Positions 11,005 to 22,815 of a DNA stretch of 64,000 bases are shown here, in pieces; position 1 is the stretch's first letter; each line of letters opens with the position of its first letter. This stretch comes from Motacilla alba alba. Lineage: Eukaryota; Chordata; Aves; Passeriformes; Motacillidae. The notes below the pieces were generated by a model, which made no database searches, had not been told where the DNA came from, and saw only the letters and a list, made by a program, of their open reading frames with translations. The stretch covers positions 3,957,856 through 4,021,855 of the forward strand of contig NC_052018.1 of the NCBI RefSeq assembly GCF_015832195.1, read 5' to 3'. Position numbers and translations under genes: made by a program.

Positions 11005-14000
11005 ATGGAGCTGCTGCGGAAATGGCTGGGCCACCCCGAGGACATCTACAACCTGCTCCGCTTCAAGATGGGCGGCTACCGCGCCGTCATGCCGCGGATG
11101 GACACGGTGAGCGGCGAGGGATGCGCGGGCGGCGGGATGCGCTTCGCTGTCGCCGGTGCGCGGTGGTCCCGGTGTGCAGCGGGGCACGGGAGGAAGAGGA
11201 GGAGGTGGGGGTACTGTCATGTCCGGGCGCGGATACGGTGTTGCCATGGGTGACCATCCTATATCTAGCATGTATAGGACTTTGCCTGGCTTTGTGCGCC
11301 TTGTGTGCGCCTCGGTGCTTCCCGGTTGCACCGGCTCCGGACATCCTATTGCATTGTACCGTGTGTGCATCCTACCGATTCCGGGCATCCTGTGCATCGG
11401 TGCATCCCACGGCCTCCAAGCATCCCTGCATTGCTCGGTGCCGGTACCCTGCGAGCTTCCCACCGGCTCCGAGCATTCGGTACCAGTGCCGGACACCGCA
11501 GAGCCCCGGTGCTACCGGAGCATCGCGCAGCTCCGGGCATCCCTTGCATTGCTCGGTGCCGGTGTCCTGCGAGCATCCCACTGACTCCGAGCATCTCAGG
11601 CATCCCATGCACTGCTCTGTTCCCCTACCCGCATCCATCCCACCCGCTCCGAGCATCCCTTGCACTGCTCGCTGCCGGTTCCCTGCGCGCATCCCCGGCG
11701 CTGTCCGTACATGGCAGCGTCTCCGGCCACGGCTCGGAGCCGGGACGGGGCGGGTTAAGGGGCGGGTTTCGGGCCGGGGGCGGAGCGGCCGCAGCCCCCC
11801 GCGACCGCCGCCGCCGCGCCCCCATGGCGGCCGGCTCCCGGGCCGTGTCCGTGCTGCGGCGGACACTGACGCTGTCCCCGCCGCGGAAGCCCCCGCGGGC
11901 AGCGGGCCGGCGGCGGGGACAGCAGCAGCGCTGCGGAGCCCCCGCGGCGCCCCCGGCCCCTCCGCCCGCCGCCCCCCGCCTCCAACCCGCGGCCCCCCTG
12001 TGCCCGCAGGACTCGCTGGGATGTGGCCTCCGCACCTGCTACCGGTACCTCAACCAGACCAGCCGCAGCTTCGCCGCCGTCATCCAGGCTCTGGATGGAG
12101 AGCTGCGGTGAGCGGGGGGGCCCCGAGGGGCCGGGGAGGGGGTGCGGTGACCCCCGGTACTGGGGGGGTCTTTGGGAGGTGGTGGGTGGGGTGCCGCCCC
12201 AACGCTGGGGATCCTCGGGAGGGGGTGGGCACAGCTTTTCCCGTGACACCGGGAATCCCTGGAGATGGTGGGGGTAATTCTTCTCCCTGGGAGGTGGTGG
12301 GTACAATGCTGCCCCGACAATGGGGATCCCGGGGAACTTAGTGGGTGCAGTGGTCCCGCCAGTTTCAGGTCTCCCCAGGAGCTGGTGGGTGTGATGCCCC
12401 CCAATACCAGAGCTGGGCCCATGCAGTACCCCCAAACTCCATTTTTCTCTAGTGGAGCTGCTGGGACACGCTTCCTCTCCCATCAGGAGCTGACTGGACT
12501 CGCTCAGCTCAGCCCCACCCCGTGCAGCAGGACGTGGGGCTTTTCACGTCCCAGCTGGCTGTACCACATCCCCCATCCCCACCACATTCCCCCCCAAACT
12601 TGGTCTCTGGGCTGAGCCTCCTGGCCAGCGGACTGTTAAACACAGGGCCTGGCAGTGTGCCGTGTGTGACACCCTGGGAATGTGTCCTGGCACTGCCAAG
12701 GCTGGCGCTGGACAAAGGCTGGAGGGAGGAGGTGAGGAAAAACCTGGGGCTGACCAAGGGTCTGGGCCTTGCCTGGGAGGTGCTTTTGGAAGCAGCTGCC
12801 TCAAAAGCTGTGCAGTTGTCGCAGGGGGTTGTTGCACGCTCATTTTTTACTGTGCTGGGTTTTGCTGCCCTGTGCAGAAAAGCTTCCGATGGGAATAGTA
12901 ACAGAGGATGTAAAGCTCAGCTGGCCAGGGGGCCTCATGGCATGTAATTATTCTCCATATAATTCCTTATATTCATTTGACAATTTCTGATTTCAGTTTT
13001 TAAATCCCCAGTTAATCCCAAGATGGGTTGATGATCAAATTTAGGGGTTCTGGAAGCTTTTCCAGACACATCTGATGGCTCTGATCTGAGCAGTTGCAGG
13101 CACCACCCCGAACACTGGGTGGTCTGTGGGGTTTCTGAGCCCTGGTTTGGCATTTTGGATGGTGCCCCATAGCTGTGTCCAGTGTTTATGAAATGGTGTT
13201 TGCAGCCTGGTTGACAGGAAGGTGGTTTGGCTGAAATTGCATGGAAAAGTACAAGTAGGGCCAAGAATTAAGCTTTTTATTTTCCATGCTTTTTCTGTGC
13301 AGGAATTAAGAAAAAAAAATTAAGAAAACACTATGAAGCCTGTTAGCAATGTGTGTGCCCTGTGCTTGCCTCAAACTTCCTGCAGTTTTCTTTGTGTTTT
13401 TTTGTAAATTAATCCTTGCCCTGCAGCCCTGCAGGATCACCCTTCAGGGCACAGAAACTTCTTCCTGGCATCCTAAAAATGCTCTTGCCTGGTCTTTGCA
13501 ACCCACAGTTGGGCAGGGATGGTGGTTGGATTACAGCTGGCTCAGTAGTGGATCAGGAGAGACTCATTTTCAAAGCCCAGCAGTTCCACTGGAGGGACAA
13601 ACAAGGGAAATACAAAATAGGGAGGATAAAGAACTAGGCAGAACCACAGCCTTACAGAAGGAATTAATTTTGTGGATCAGAAAAGTGCTTGCATTGATGT
13701 TGACCCCATCAGGGAGTTCAGCTGAGCCCCTGTGGTTACAGACAGGCATCCCAGAAGGGCTGCTGGAAAATGGGGAGCTTCTGGAGGAGTGCTTGGGGCA
13801 GTGCTTCCCTGGCCAGACAGGGTATTGGTAGTTGAGCTGAAATGTCTGGTCCCTCCTTTCTTGTTTTTTTTGGCCCCATAAACCACCTGTTTTGCTGGCC
13901 AGAGCCCTGTCCAGCTCATTGCTCCATGGTTGGGGCGTTTTCTGGGAAGGTGGGAGGCTCAAAGCTGCAGTTTCATCCACGGCTGAGCCAACAGCATAAT

Positions 14001-17000
14001 AACTGCTGGTGGAGGAAAAGAGTTATGATCCAAGCTCATAGCTCCTCTCCTGGTGATGGAGAGGAGAAGAGGGATGCTCCTGCCTCTCTGCTGCCAGTTC
14101 CATGGTCCTGCCTGTCTCTGGAACTCTTCAGGATCTATTCCTGAGGGTTCAGTACAGGCTCTATGTCCTGGCAAGGAGAAAGGAGACCTCCTCACCTGGA
14201 CAGGAGGGAGCTGCACCCAGGACAGGGCTGGAGCTTGAGCTCTGGAAGATCCAGACTTGTTCTTTGCAAGTGTCTGCTTCTGTTTGTGCCACGGGTCTAA
14301 ATTCAGTATGTGATGGAAGTTAGGGAGGCAGGTAAGGTCTGGATGCAGAATTGAGGTTAAAGAAGTGTTTTAACTCTTCTGGGTTCTGGAATTACTGCTG
14401 GCTCTTCCCTGGGCATGATGCCCATGTGAGAGGTGCCTCTGGGATGGCATTTCCAGGTTCTGCTCTGCCTTTCTTGGTGACTCCTGGAAGCGGGTTGGAG
14501 CCTTGAGCGCTTGCATCCTGTTGGATGAACATTTACAGCCTGGCTGGAATGGAAAAACTCAGTCAGCCATGCAAAGGAACAGGAGCACGAGAGAGCTGCT
14601 CACGTGGTTTGACAGAGGTGTTAAATACCCTTTTAATCAAGGAAAAAAAGCCAAATTTAACAGTATTGGCTCTAAGGGCAAGTCATTTTTCCCTGGGTGA
14701 TTAATCACTGCTTGCACGTTGTCATTCCAGGAGTACAGCACTGTCACCTGGTAATTAGCATTTAAGCAGACCAAGCTGCTTTCCATTTGTTAAACATTTA
14801 ATAAATGCCTCATCTCCTTGGCATATATCCCTATGCTCACAGAGATCTGGGGATTATTTTATATAAATCCTGGAGTGGCAAACAGCATTTCTTGCCGTCA
14901 AGACTTGGTTTTGGTTTTTATGGGGGTTTTTTTGTTTGTTTGTTTTTTTGCTTCAGCTGCAGAAATGTGGAGGCAGGGATGGGGAAGGAAGCAGGGATAG
15001 GGAAGGCAGGGGTGGTGGGAGCAGGAGGGGGGGAGGTGGCTCTCCAGCAGCTTCCTGCTGGGATGCTGGGACACATGGGCTGCCTCCAGTGTCTTGCTCC
15101 TGGAGATATAAAATACAGGGTGATATTGGCTCTTTCTGCCCGTCCTAATGTTCCTGTTGCACAGTGTGACCCCTTTATTCCCCTCCATCAGAGTAAAAGG
15201 AGTGCAGAGAAGGGGGAATGATGGGGAAAACACACCTGTTTTCCCCCCCTTCCCTATTTGACATTTGCATTTCCCAATAAGCTGACCTCAGGCTCTGTCC
15301 TCTGGGTCCAGGTGAACGCTGGCCTTGCTTGCAGGGCTGGATCTTCCCTGCTCAGGGAGCTCACAGGCCTGACTCTTCCCTGATACACATCTTAGAAACC
15401 CCAAAACCATGCTGTAGTTCTCTTCATGAGGGAAAATCCTGGATTTCCTAACCTGGCTGGTGTCTTCCAGAGGCACCTGGCAGTGCCGCTGTGTGACACG
15501 CTGAGCTCAAAGTGCCTCTGCTGAAAGCTCTGTGGTTAATCCCAGCTGCTTGTCCTGCCTCCTAGGCACTCCCAAGTAAGGGATTACTGTTTTTTCTCCC
15601 CTCACAGCCATGCAGTGTGTATATTCTACCTGGTTCTCCGTGCCCTGGACACTGTAGAGGATGACATGAGCATCCCTTTGGATGTCAAGGTCCCGATGCT
15701 GCACGAGTTCCACTCCTTTCTCTACCAGCCAGACTGGAAGTACACAGAGAGCAAGGAGAAGGACAGGCAGGTGCTGGAAGACTTCCCAACGGTAAGGCGG
15801 CCTCCTCCTTGCTCCTGGTGGCACCTCTGGATGCCTGGTTGTCTCCGTGTGGTGCCTGCAGAGCTTGTTCAGTGCTGCAGATCTTCCCAAGGGCTTCACC
15901 TGCCTGTGGGGCTGGGTGCCAAGCTGGGGTGAGAAACCCAAACATTGTGCAACGCTGTGAGGCAGAGGGGATCTGGCTGTGGAAAAGTGCCAGCCCTGGA
16001 AAGTGGCTTTTTGCCTGCTCTGCTGGAAGAGCACGTGACCATTGTCTTGTGGGGAGAGATTTGGGGTTACCCAGCACAGTGAATTGCCTGTGTATTGTAT
16101 TTGCGGGGTGTTCTGATGAGGGAAGGAATGATGAATTTGACTCTATAGAGAGGTTTAGAAGGTTTTTTAGAAGGTTAATTTATTATTTTATTTTATATTA
16201 AAGAATACTATACTAAACTATACTAAAGAATACAGAAAGGATATTTATAGAATGCTAAAAAGATAATAATGAAAACTCGTGACTCTTTGCAGAGTCTCAA
16301 CACAGCTTAGCACTGATTGGCCGTTGAGTCAAAACAGCTCACACCAGAACCCAATAAAACAATTATTTGTAAATAAACAATCTTTAAACACATTTCATAC
16401 AAGCAAAACAAAAGAAAAGTAAATAAGATAATTATTGTTTGGTTTTTTTTTCTCTGAGGCTTCTCAGCTTCCCAAGAGAAAAATCTTAGATGAACAGATT
16501 TTTCAAAAAATATAAATGCAACACTTGTGTGCACAATGGGAGGTGTCCCTGCCCTCAGGTAGGGCAGAGGGTGGAATGAGATGTGCTTTAAGGTCCCTTC
16601 CCACCCTGACCATTCCATAATTCTGTGATAAAAGGCGAAAAGCACCCTCACTGTTATTAGTAACAATATTGCGTTGATTGTTTTTATTATTGAGTTGATT
16701 TTTAGGGTTTTTTTTCTTAGCTCTGTTTAAGGAAAGATGTAATAGTTCTGGTGAGGAGCATCTCATTTTCAGAGGATGTTCTGTTTTGTTCAAGTTTTTA
16801 CCATTTTTAATGTATTCTACCCTTTTCAGGCTTTCCCTAGCAGTGGGAATGGGGGAACTGAGTGTGTTGGGATGCTCAGGTTTGGCTGTGACCTGTCAGA
16901 GTGTGCAGTGCTATAGGGGATGTCTGTGTTGGGATTCTGGATATGTAGAGATTCAGTAGGTATGTCAGTGGCTTGGCTTTAGAGGAGCTTTTGAGAGGGT

Positions 17001-20000
17001 GTTTGTGGCACTTTGCTGTTCTCTCTTGGTGTATATGTTATTTATTTGAGGCAGTCCATGCTCAGGTAGGATTTTAATAATTATATAATTGTAGAACCAT
17101 GGAATTACTGGGTTGTGTGGGACCATAAAAGCTCATCCCATTCCATCTCCTGCCAAGGCAAGGACACCTTCCACTAGACCAGGTTGCTCCAAGCTTTGTC
17201 TACCCTGACCCTGAATTTTTGAGGGGCATTGACAGTTTCTCTGGGCATCCTTTGCCAGTGCCTCACCACCCTTATAGTGAAAAACGTCTAATAATATTTC
17301 CTAGAGGTGCATTTGCAGGCTGTGCTCCTCTGTGTAGGGGACTGAAGCCACAGAGACAGAAGCAGAGTGGGTACATTTATTTTACAGACAAACCCTTATT
17401 GCACACAAACCCTGGGCTGGCTGCAGTCGCCCACTGATGGAGAATAAAGCTCAGCACAGTAAAACATGATGCTCCACAGTTTTGGGAAAAGGAGGATGCA
17501 CTTTTTAATTTTTTTTTTCAGTGTGAGAGTGATGGATACACTGCAGGTGTCCCCGCCCATAGCAGGGGGTTTTGGAACTAGAAGATCTTCAAGGTCACTT
17601 CCAACCCAACCCACTCTGTGATTCCATGATCTGGATTATGCTGGACATGCAGTAGAAGGATTTCACACTTCCCTCACTGCTGGATGCCTTTCCAGTTGTG
17701 CCAAATGTGTGAAGCTGGAGCTGGAGAGGACTGGGGAGAGCAGAGCACCAGAAACCTCCCATGGGTCTTTTCCTGTGGCTGGTGTGATGGAATGCTCTCA
17801 AATTACAGAGGAAAACAGCTCTGTGTACCAAGTGCAGTCAGTTTTGTCCTGCAGCTCCCAGATGATACCAGTCCAAGGCCACAGAGCCTTCCCAAAGATT
17901 CTGCTGTGTCTGATCTCCTGCCAGAGACCATCCTGTTTAGACTGGGAACAGGCTAAGCCTGAGCTCCAAGGACCTTGAAACAGCTCAGGTTGAGGGAGTT
18001 GTCCCAGATCTCCAGCCAGGGCAAGATTAGAGCCTGGTAAACAGTATTTTTCTGATTTGTTAATAAATGTTGAGCTGTGCTGGTTTTTTTTTGGTTTTTT
18101 TTTTTCCTTCCTGAACACTCTCTTTCTGTTTTTACCACGCTACAGATTTCCATGGAGTTTAGAAACCTGTCCAAGGTCTACCAGGATGTGATTTCGGATA
18201 TTTGTCACAAGATGGGTGTTGGGATGGCAGAGTTCTTGGAGAAAAAGGTGGATTCTCAGCTTGAGTGGGACAAGGTGAGTCAGCCCAGACAGAGGAATGG
18301 ACTGAGCATGAGTAGGGTCATGGAGTTAAGGTTGGAAAAGCCCTCTGAGATCATCAAGCCCAACTATTCCACCAGCACTGCCAAGGCCACCACAGAACCA
18401 TGTCCCCAAGTGCCACATCCACAGGTTTTTTGAACACTTCCAGGTCCATCCCTGTTGGGAAAAAGTGTTTGTTTTCATGGGAAAGCTGAGACATCTCAGG
18501 GAGAGCTTGCATCAAATGAACTGTCAGTTGCTTTTTGTAAAACTCACTGTGGTTCAAACAGGCAGCTCTTTGTAACTGCTCCTTTTATCTTGTTTTTTTT
18601 TTCCCCTTTCCCAACTTGGCACCTCCTTGGCAGTATTGTCACTACGTTGCTGGGCTGGTGGGGATTGGCCTTTCCCGTCTCTTCTCTGCATCAGAGCTGG
18701 AAGATTCCATCGTGGGGCAGGACACAGACCTGGCAAACTCCATGGGCCTCTTCCTACAGAAAACCAACATCATCCGTGACTATCTGGAGGACCAGCTGGA
18801 GGGAAGGGAGTTCTGGCCCAGAGAGGTGAGGAAAAAACCTTATCAAATTGCTGCCGTTGGCTGTACTTCTTCTTGGTAATGACAGTTCTGATGACAGCTG
18901 GCTGACATCTGTCTGCAGCTCTCTGGGTATACAGATGTGGGGACAAGGTGATGCCAAGAACTACTTAGGCAGCTCCTTTTCCTCTCTGCTAGGTTTTCTC
19001 TAGGAATGAAGGACAATGAGACTTGTTGAGATCACAGGAGGGTACCTGGTCTGCTCCCAAAAAGCGGGATCAGCTCTGCCTGTGCCTGACATGATGTCCA
19101 AGAATTTTTCTCCCCCTTTCCCATGTGGCTCAGCTGTCTCACAGGGCGCTTCTTGATGTGTGACTCACCTTTTCCTTGCCCTCCCTAGGAAAGATGTGGA
19201 GATGAGTTTCACCCTCCTCCTTTACCATCTGTCTCTCTGTGTACACCAAGGCCACTGTCACATCCCCCCAGCCTGCCCTTCCTGCTTTTCTTCACCCCAG
19301 CGATGCTCCAAGGCTGTTGTATGTGGGTTTTTGGTGGTTCTTGGTGCTCTCCCAGGCCTGGTGTCTCTCTGATGACTTTAATGCACCCTCCAACTCATGA
19401 ACACTTGTCTTGGTGCTTAGGTTTGGAGCAGATATGCCAAGAAGCTCTCGGACCTTGCCAAGCCAGAGAACATCGACGTGGCCGTGCAGTGCCTCAATGA
19501 GCTCATCACCAACGCCCTCCACCACGTCCCCGACGTCCTCACCTACCTGTCCCGCCTCAAAAACCAAAGTGTCTTCAACTTCTGCGCTATCCCCCAGGTG
19601 AGTTGAGCTTCCAAGTGGTTCCTCATCCTCTGCAGCCCAGCTGGTGAGGGGTTGGAGGTGGGGGAGCTTCTGTGTCGTTGTTTTTTTTTGCTTATTTCTT
19701 GGCTCCTGCCATTTCTGCTGTTGTTGAGGTTGTGGCTCCTCTCCATGGATGTCACTGTGGACAGGGTGATCCTTTGTCAAGTTCCCTGCAGTGCAAGTTC
19801 CTGTCTCTCCTCAGGTGATGGCCATTGCCACGCTGGCTGCCTGCTACAACAACCAGCAGGTGTTCAGGGGGGTGGTGAAGATCCGCAAGGGCCAGGCCGT
19901 CACCCTCATGATGGATGCCACGAACATCCAAGCTGTCAAAGCCATCATGTACCAGTATGTGGAAGAGGTAGTCTCAGCAGTTTGCTCTGAGTGATTTCTG

Positions 20001-21357
20001 GCTGTTCTGTCCCTGTTCTTGGGGTGGAATTTGGAGTACATGGGGATCTGTTCGTTCTATCCTTGGCTCAGTGGTGGGGGGGAATGGTGACCCTGATGTG
20101 ACTTTGGCCTGGACCAAACTGTGCTCGATGTGTTCCCTTGAATGTACCCTGGGTCTGGGTCTGTGTTGAGAAGTAGGGACTGGGGCCAGTGGCATCCTGG
20201 CCTGGACCAGCAGTGGTGTCCAGCAGGATCAGGGCAGTGCCTATCCCCTTGACCCAGTTCTGGGGTCAGTTCTGGGCCACTCACAACACAAAGGACATTG
20301 AAGGGCTGGAGCATGTCCAGAGAAGGGAATGGAGCTGGGGAAGGGGCTGGAGCACCAGGAGGGGCTGAGGGAGCTGGGGAGGGGCTCAACCCACAGAAAA
20401 GGAGTCTCAGGGGGGACCCTATGACTTCCTTCTGACTTCAGGGTCCTGTGGAGATTAAAAGTTCACATAGAGAGTCAACTAGTGAGGGGTTTTATGGGGA
20501 AAAGTCCACCTCCCTCCCCAAAACCCAATTCCAGTGAGGGCAATTAAATAAAAAGGCTTCATTTCTGCAGCAGGGAGACCCCAAACCATGGGTTATTAGA
20601 GCCGCCCTTGTGAACTGGCCGATCCCATGGCAAGGGACAGTGACACTGCAGGGCTTTAACCCAGGAGCAGGTCTCTGCTTGTGCCCATCTTGCTCAGACT
20701 CCTGCAGAGGAGTATCTCAGAGGCCATGAGGAGAAAACCCCAAGTGCCACAGAATCGGGTGATGGTGTGGCTGTTTCCAGGCAGGAATGTTCCCACTGGT
20801 TTCAGGTGGGCTATACAGCGAGTGAGGATTGCAGGGTGAGAACCCCCGATCCCAGTAACGCCACTGGTCCCAGTGACACCCCTGGGGCTTGAGGGATCAT
20901 GTCCCAAGCCATGTGGTCCATGTCCCATCACGGGGTGCCCTCAGGAGGCAGCTTGGCTTAGTGCACTTCCCAAGGGAAGTGGGAAAGGGATGGGCGCCTG
21001 GCTCCATCCAGCTGTCCTTTGCTTCATGGCACTCCACCACCAAGGTCACTCTTGGCCCTTAAAACTTCAACCTCCTCCTGTTTTCCTCCCTAAACTTCCT
21101 GTGGGAGCCATAAAACCTCCTCCCTCCTCCTTCAGATCTACCAGAAGATCCCGAGCACGGACCCCTCGTCCAACAAGACGCAGCAGGTGATCGCCTCCAT
21201 CCGCGCCATGAGCCTGCCCGGCAGCCCCATGGCCTCCCGCCACCACTACTCCCCCATCTACCTGTCCTGTGCCATGCTCCTGGCTGCCCTGAGCTGGCAG
21301 TACCTCAGCACCCTCTCCAAGGCCACCGAGGAGTACGTGCAGGCAGGAGACAACTGA
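11005..21357 (+). CDS. FDFT1: FDFT1, squalene synthase
   Basis: Condenses two farnesyl diphosphates to squalene via presqualene diphosphate using NADPH, the first committed step to sterols; it is anchored in the ER membrane facing the cytosol. Coding exons: 11005-11106, 12010-12107, 15608-15791, 18146-18274, 18634-18825, 19421-19597, 19815-19967, 21136-21357. All borders are GT-AG and phases match, giving 418 aa (human 417). The first aspartate-rich motif is Asp81-Thr-Val-Glu84-Asp85 (exon 3) and the second Asp220-Tyr-Leu-Glu-Asp224 (exon 5); both bind Mg-diphosphate. [16 protein letters not shown] in exon 2 and the exon 7 block around [17 protein letters not shown] are near-identical to mammals. 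The last exon ends with the hydrophobic anchor (about [16 protein letters not shown]). The start follows the conserved [13 protein letters not shown]-terminus. A second in-frame ATG in intron 1 could give another N-terminus (see 11824). Confidence 0.97.
11290..11710. repeat. GC-rich degenerate minisatellite in FDFT1 intron 1
   Basis: Repeated phrases such as 'gcattgctcggtgccggt', 'cctgcgagc(a/t)tccca' and 'ctccgagcat' recur about every 50-80 bp, around 11430, 11540, 11595 and 11660. Units are diverged but clearly related, and CpG-rich. It sits between the two GC-rich promoter-like stretches of FDFT1. Confidence 0.7.
11720..11823 (+). promoter_or_regulatory. FDFT1: Second promoter-like stretch in FDFT1 intron 1
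   Basis: Very GC-rich, with GC boxes (GGGGCGGG twice around 11747-11766, and GGGGGCGG near 11779). The 13-mer GGTTAAGGGGCGG at 11753-11765 differs at one base from 10940-10952 in the main promoter; they lie 71 and 65 bp before their respective ATGs. This suggests, but does not prove, an internal start of transcription. Confidence 0.35.
11824..12107 (+). CDS. FDFT1: Possible alternative first exon of FDFT1 (extended exon 2)
   Basis: An ATG at 11824 opens a frame with no stop that runs directly into exon 2, in the FDFT1 frame (186 nt, 62 extra residues before Asp-Ser-Leu-Gly-Cys). It would replace the normal 34-residue N-terminus. The leader begins [20 protein letters not shown] and is rich in Arg, Ala, Ser and Pro with no acidic residues, which resembles a mitochondrial presequence. 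The ATG context (cccccATGG) matches that of the main start. It may equally be an open frame that is long only because the intron is GC-rich; no transcript evidence is available here. Confidence 0.3.
12160..12420. repeat. G-rich minisatellite in FDFT1 intron 2
   Basis: About six copies of a 'ggaggtggtgggt' core start near 12174, 12218, 12259, 12290, 12336 and 12378, i.e. every 30-46 bp, with intervening 'ccccgacaatggggatcc'-like sequence. The plus strand has many GGG runs. Confidence 0.65.
12421..15607. other. Rest of FDFT1 intron 2
   Basis: No exon or clear mobile element was recognised. There are T-rich runs near 14920-14950 and 13310-13325, and ordinary unique sequence otherwise. Confidence 0.5.
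16096..16535 (-). mobile_element. Passerine-type ERV solo LTR in FDFT1 intron 3
   Basis: Read on the minus strand it starts TGTGC and ends with an ACA. It contains a CCAAT box (plus-strand gattggcc at about 16314), the 'gagactctgcaaagagtcacgag' part, and an A/T-rich region with AATAAA-like motifs (about 16170-16215) before its 3' end. The layout U3 - CCAAT - poly(A) signal is that of an LTR, and it resembles a common songbird ERVK-type LTR as I recall it. No internal retroviral sequence adjoins, and no target-site duplication was found. Confidence 0.6.
16536..16632 (+). mobile_element. CR1 LINE fragment abutting the LTR
   Basis: 'gggaggtgtccctgcc', 'ggtggaatgagatgtgctttaaggtcccttcc' and terminal 'attctgtga' mark a plus-oriented CR1 3' end. 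Its 5' side is cut exactly at the LTR edge. Confidence 0.8.
17085..17300 (-). mobile_element. CR1 LINE fragment in FDFT1 intron 3
   Basis: Antisense CR1 3' end: 'tgtagaaccatggaattactggg', 'aaggacaccttccactagacc', 'gcctcaccacccttatagtg'. Confidence 0.8.
17540..17640 (+). mobile_element. CR1 LINE fragment in FDFT1 intron 3
   Basis: Plus-oriented: 'caggtgtccccgcccatagcag', 'ggtcacttccaacccaaccc', terminal 'tgattccatgat'. Confidence 0.8.
18312..18475 (-). mobile_element. CR1 LINE fragment in FDFT1 intron 4
   Basis: 'gttggaaaagccctctgagatc', 'actgccaaggccacc' and the 'aacacttccaggtcc' part belong to a second CR1 subfamily type, also seen at 41583. Confidence 0.75.
20190..20425 (+). mobile_element. 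CR1 LINE fragment in FDFT1 intron 7
   Basis: Internal 3' part of CR1: 'cactcacaacacaaaggacattgaa', 'ggagctggggaaggggctggagcac', 'ctgagggagctgggg'. It lacks the terminal octamers. Confidence 0.75.
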
Positions 21358-22815
21358 AGGGCAGAGGCCGGGTGGGGGGACAATGGTGGCAGGTGGGTGG
21401 CAGCAGGCTCCTCGTCCCCTGCTGTGGGGGTGGCCCAGCACTGGGACGGTGACAAGGATGGGACACTGGGGAGCTGCAGCCCCTGGGGTGACAGTGTGGC
21501 ACTGCTGGACTCCATCCTCACTGCCCTTGCTGTCTGCTTGGATGGCTGCAAATGCTGACTGGAGTCTTAGTGTTTGGGGTTGAGTATTTTTTTTTCCCCT
21601 TCTTTCCTGTTTACCTGAATATTTTTGGTAATTTTGTTTGTTTGTTTGTTTTTGGTTTTTTGTTTTTTTTTTTCTATTAGGATGGTTTGAAATAGAAACT
21701 CCAGTTGTTTTTTTTTTCTTCCTTGAGATTTGAGGCATCTCTCCAGCTCAGAGCTGAGCAAAACCCTGAAGGTTTTGCCTCCCTTTCTTAGGCAGCCTCT
21801 TCTCCCTCATCTCTGCTGCCTGCTCCATGCTGGAAAGATGCTGCTTCAGCTGGGAGAGGAACGTGCTTCCTTATCCAAGGAAAAAACTCTGGCCACTTTC
21901 TGGCCCTCAGTGATTGACATCCTGCAGCCTGGAAGCAGGCAGAGGTCATAGTCACATTTCTGTTGTGCTGAAGGATGCTGAAATGAGTCCTTTTAATGTT
22001 AAACATATGTGAGGTGAGGTACTCTGTCCACCTGACTGTGCCCCCAGCTGAAAGGCAGCTCCCTGCCCTGGGACAGATGGCCCCTGCAGTGACACAGCTC
22101 TTGTTTCAGCTGTGAGGAGGTGGTTAAAATGAAGAGGGAGCTGCCAGCACAGCCCTGAGCTCGTAACCCAGGCCTGACCCCACAGCAGGCTCTGGGCTCT
22201 GCACTGACCCAGCCCCAGGGCAGGGGTGGTTGTGGCAGAGCAAGGCAGGGGAGTGAGAGTTTGCACCCTGCTGTCCCTCATGGGATGCTATTTTAGGAGG
22301 GCATTGCTCACCCTGGAAGGCAGGAATGATCCCTGCCAGGAGCTGGGAAGGCTGGAGCCACCGAGGGGGTGAGCAGGGCAGGTTTCCCTGACACACTTGG
22401 CTCTGGCTTTGGGTCAGACTGATGTGTGAGCTGCAAGAGGCTCCCACTGCTGTCTTCAAACACGTCAGGCTGGACTTCCAAGAGGAAACAACGCTCTGAA
22501 GGCAAGTCCTGTTCTCCTGGGGTGGACTGTTGTTTGCAAGGTCCCTATCCACCCCTTTCAAATGCTGCTTTGCTGTCGTGAAGGGAAGGAGGGCCCATAT
22601 CCTGGTCTAGGACAGAGCCACCTGTGGTGCAGGGTGGTGGCCTTTGCAAGGCCAAGTCGCTGTGGCCAGGCTGTTACTCACAAGGAGCAGAAGGAGAGCC
22701 CCTACTCCACAGTTCCTGGTGTAGATTTAAGCTGTTGTTCTAAAGAAACTCGTGGTAGCTCTCTTTGTGCAGCTTCCAGTCTTGTTGAAATTAAAAGTTT
22801 TCTTTGGGAAAAAAC
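21358..22815 (+). other. FDFT1: FDFT1 3' UTR and downstream (predicted)
   Basis: Sequence after the TGA at 21355-21357. A T-rich tract with GTTT units lies at about 21583-21720. The first plausible poly(A) signal I see is ATTAAA at 22790-22795, followed by a T run. A shorter 3' end using a weak signal is possible. Confidence 0.35.

Noticed and set aside
10602..12341. Plus open frame of 579 residues across the FDFT1 promoter and first introns
   Set aside because: It is a GC-driven open frame in a different frame from FDFT1, and it crosses both exons out of frame.
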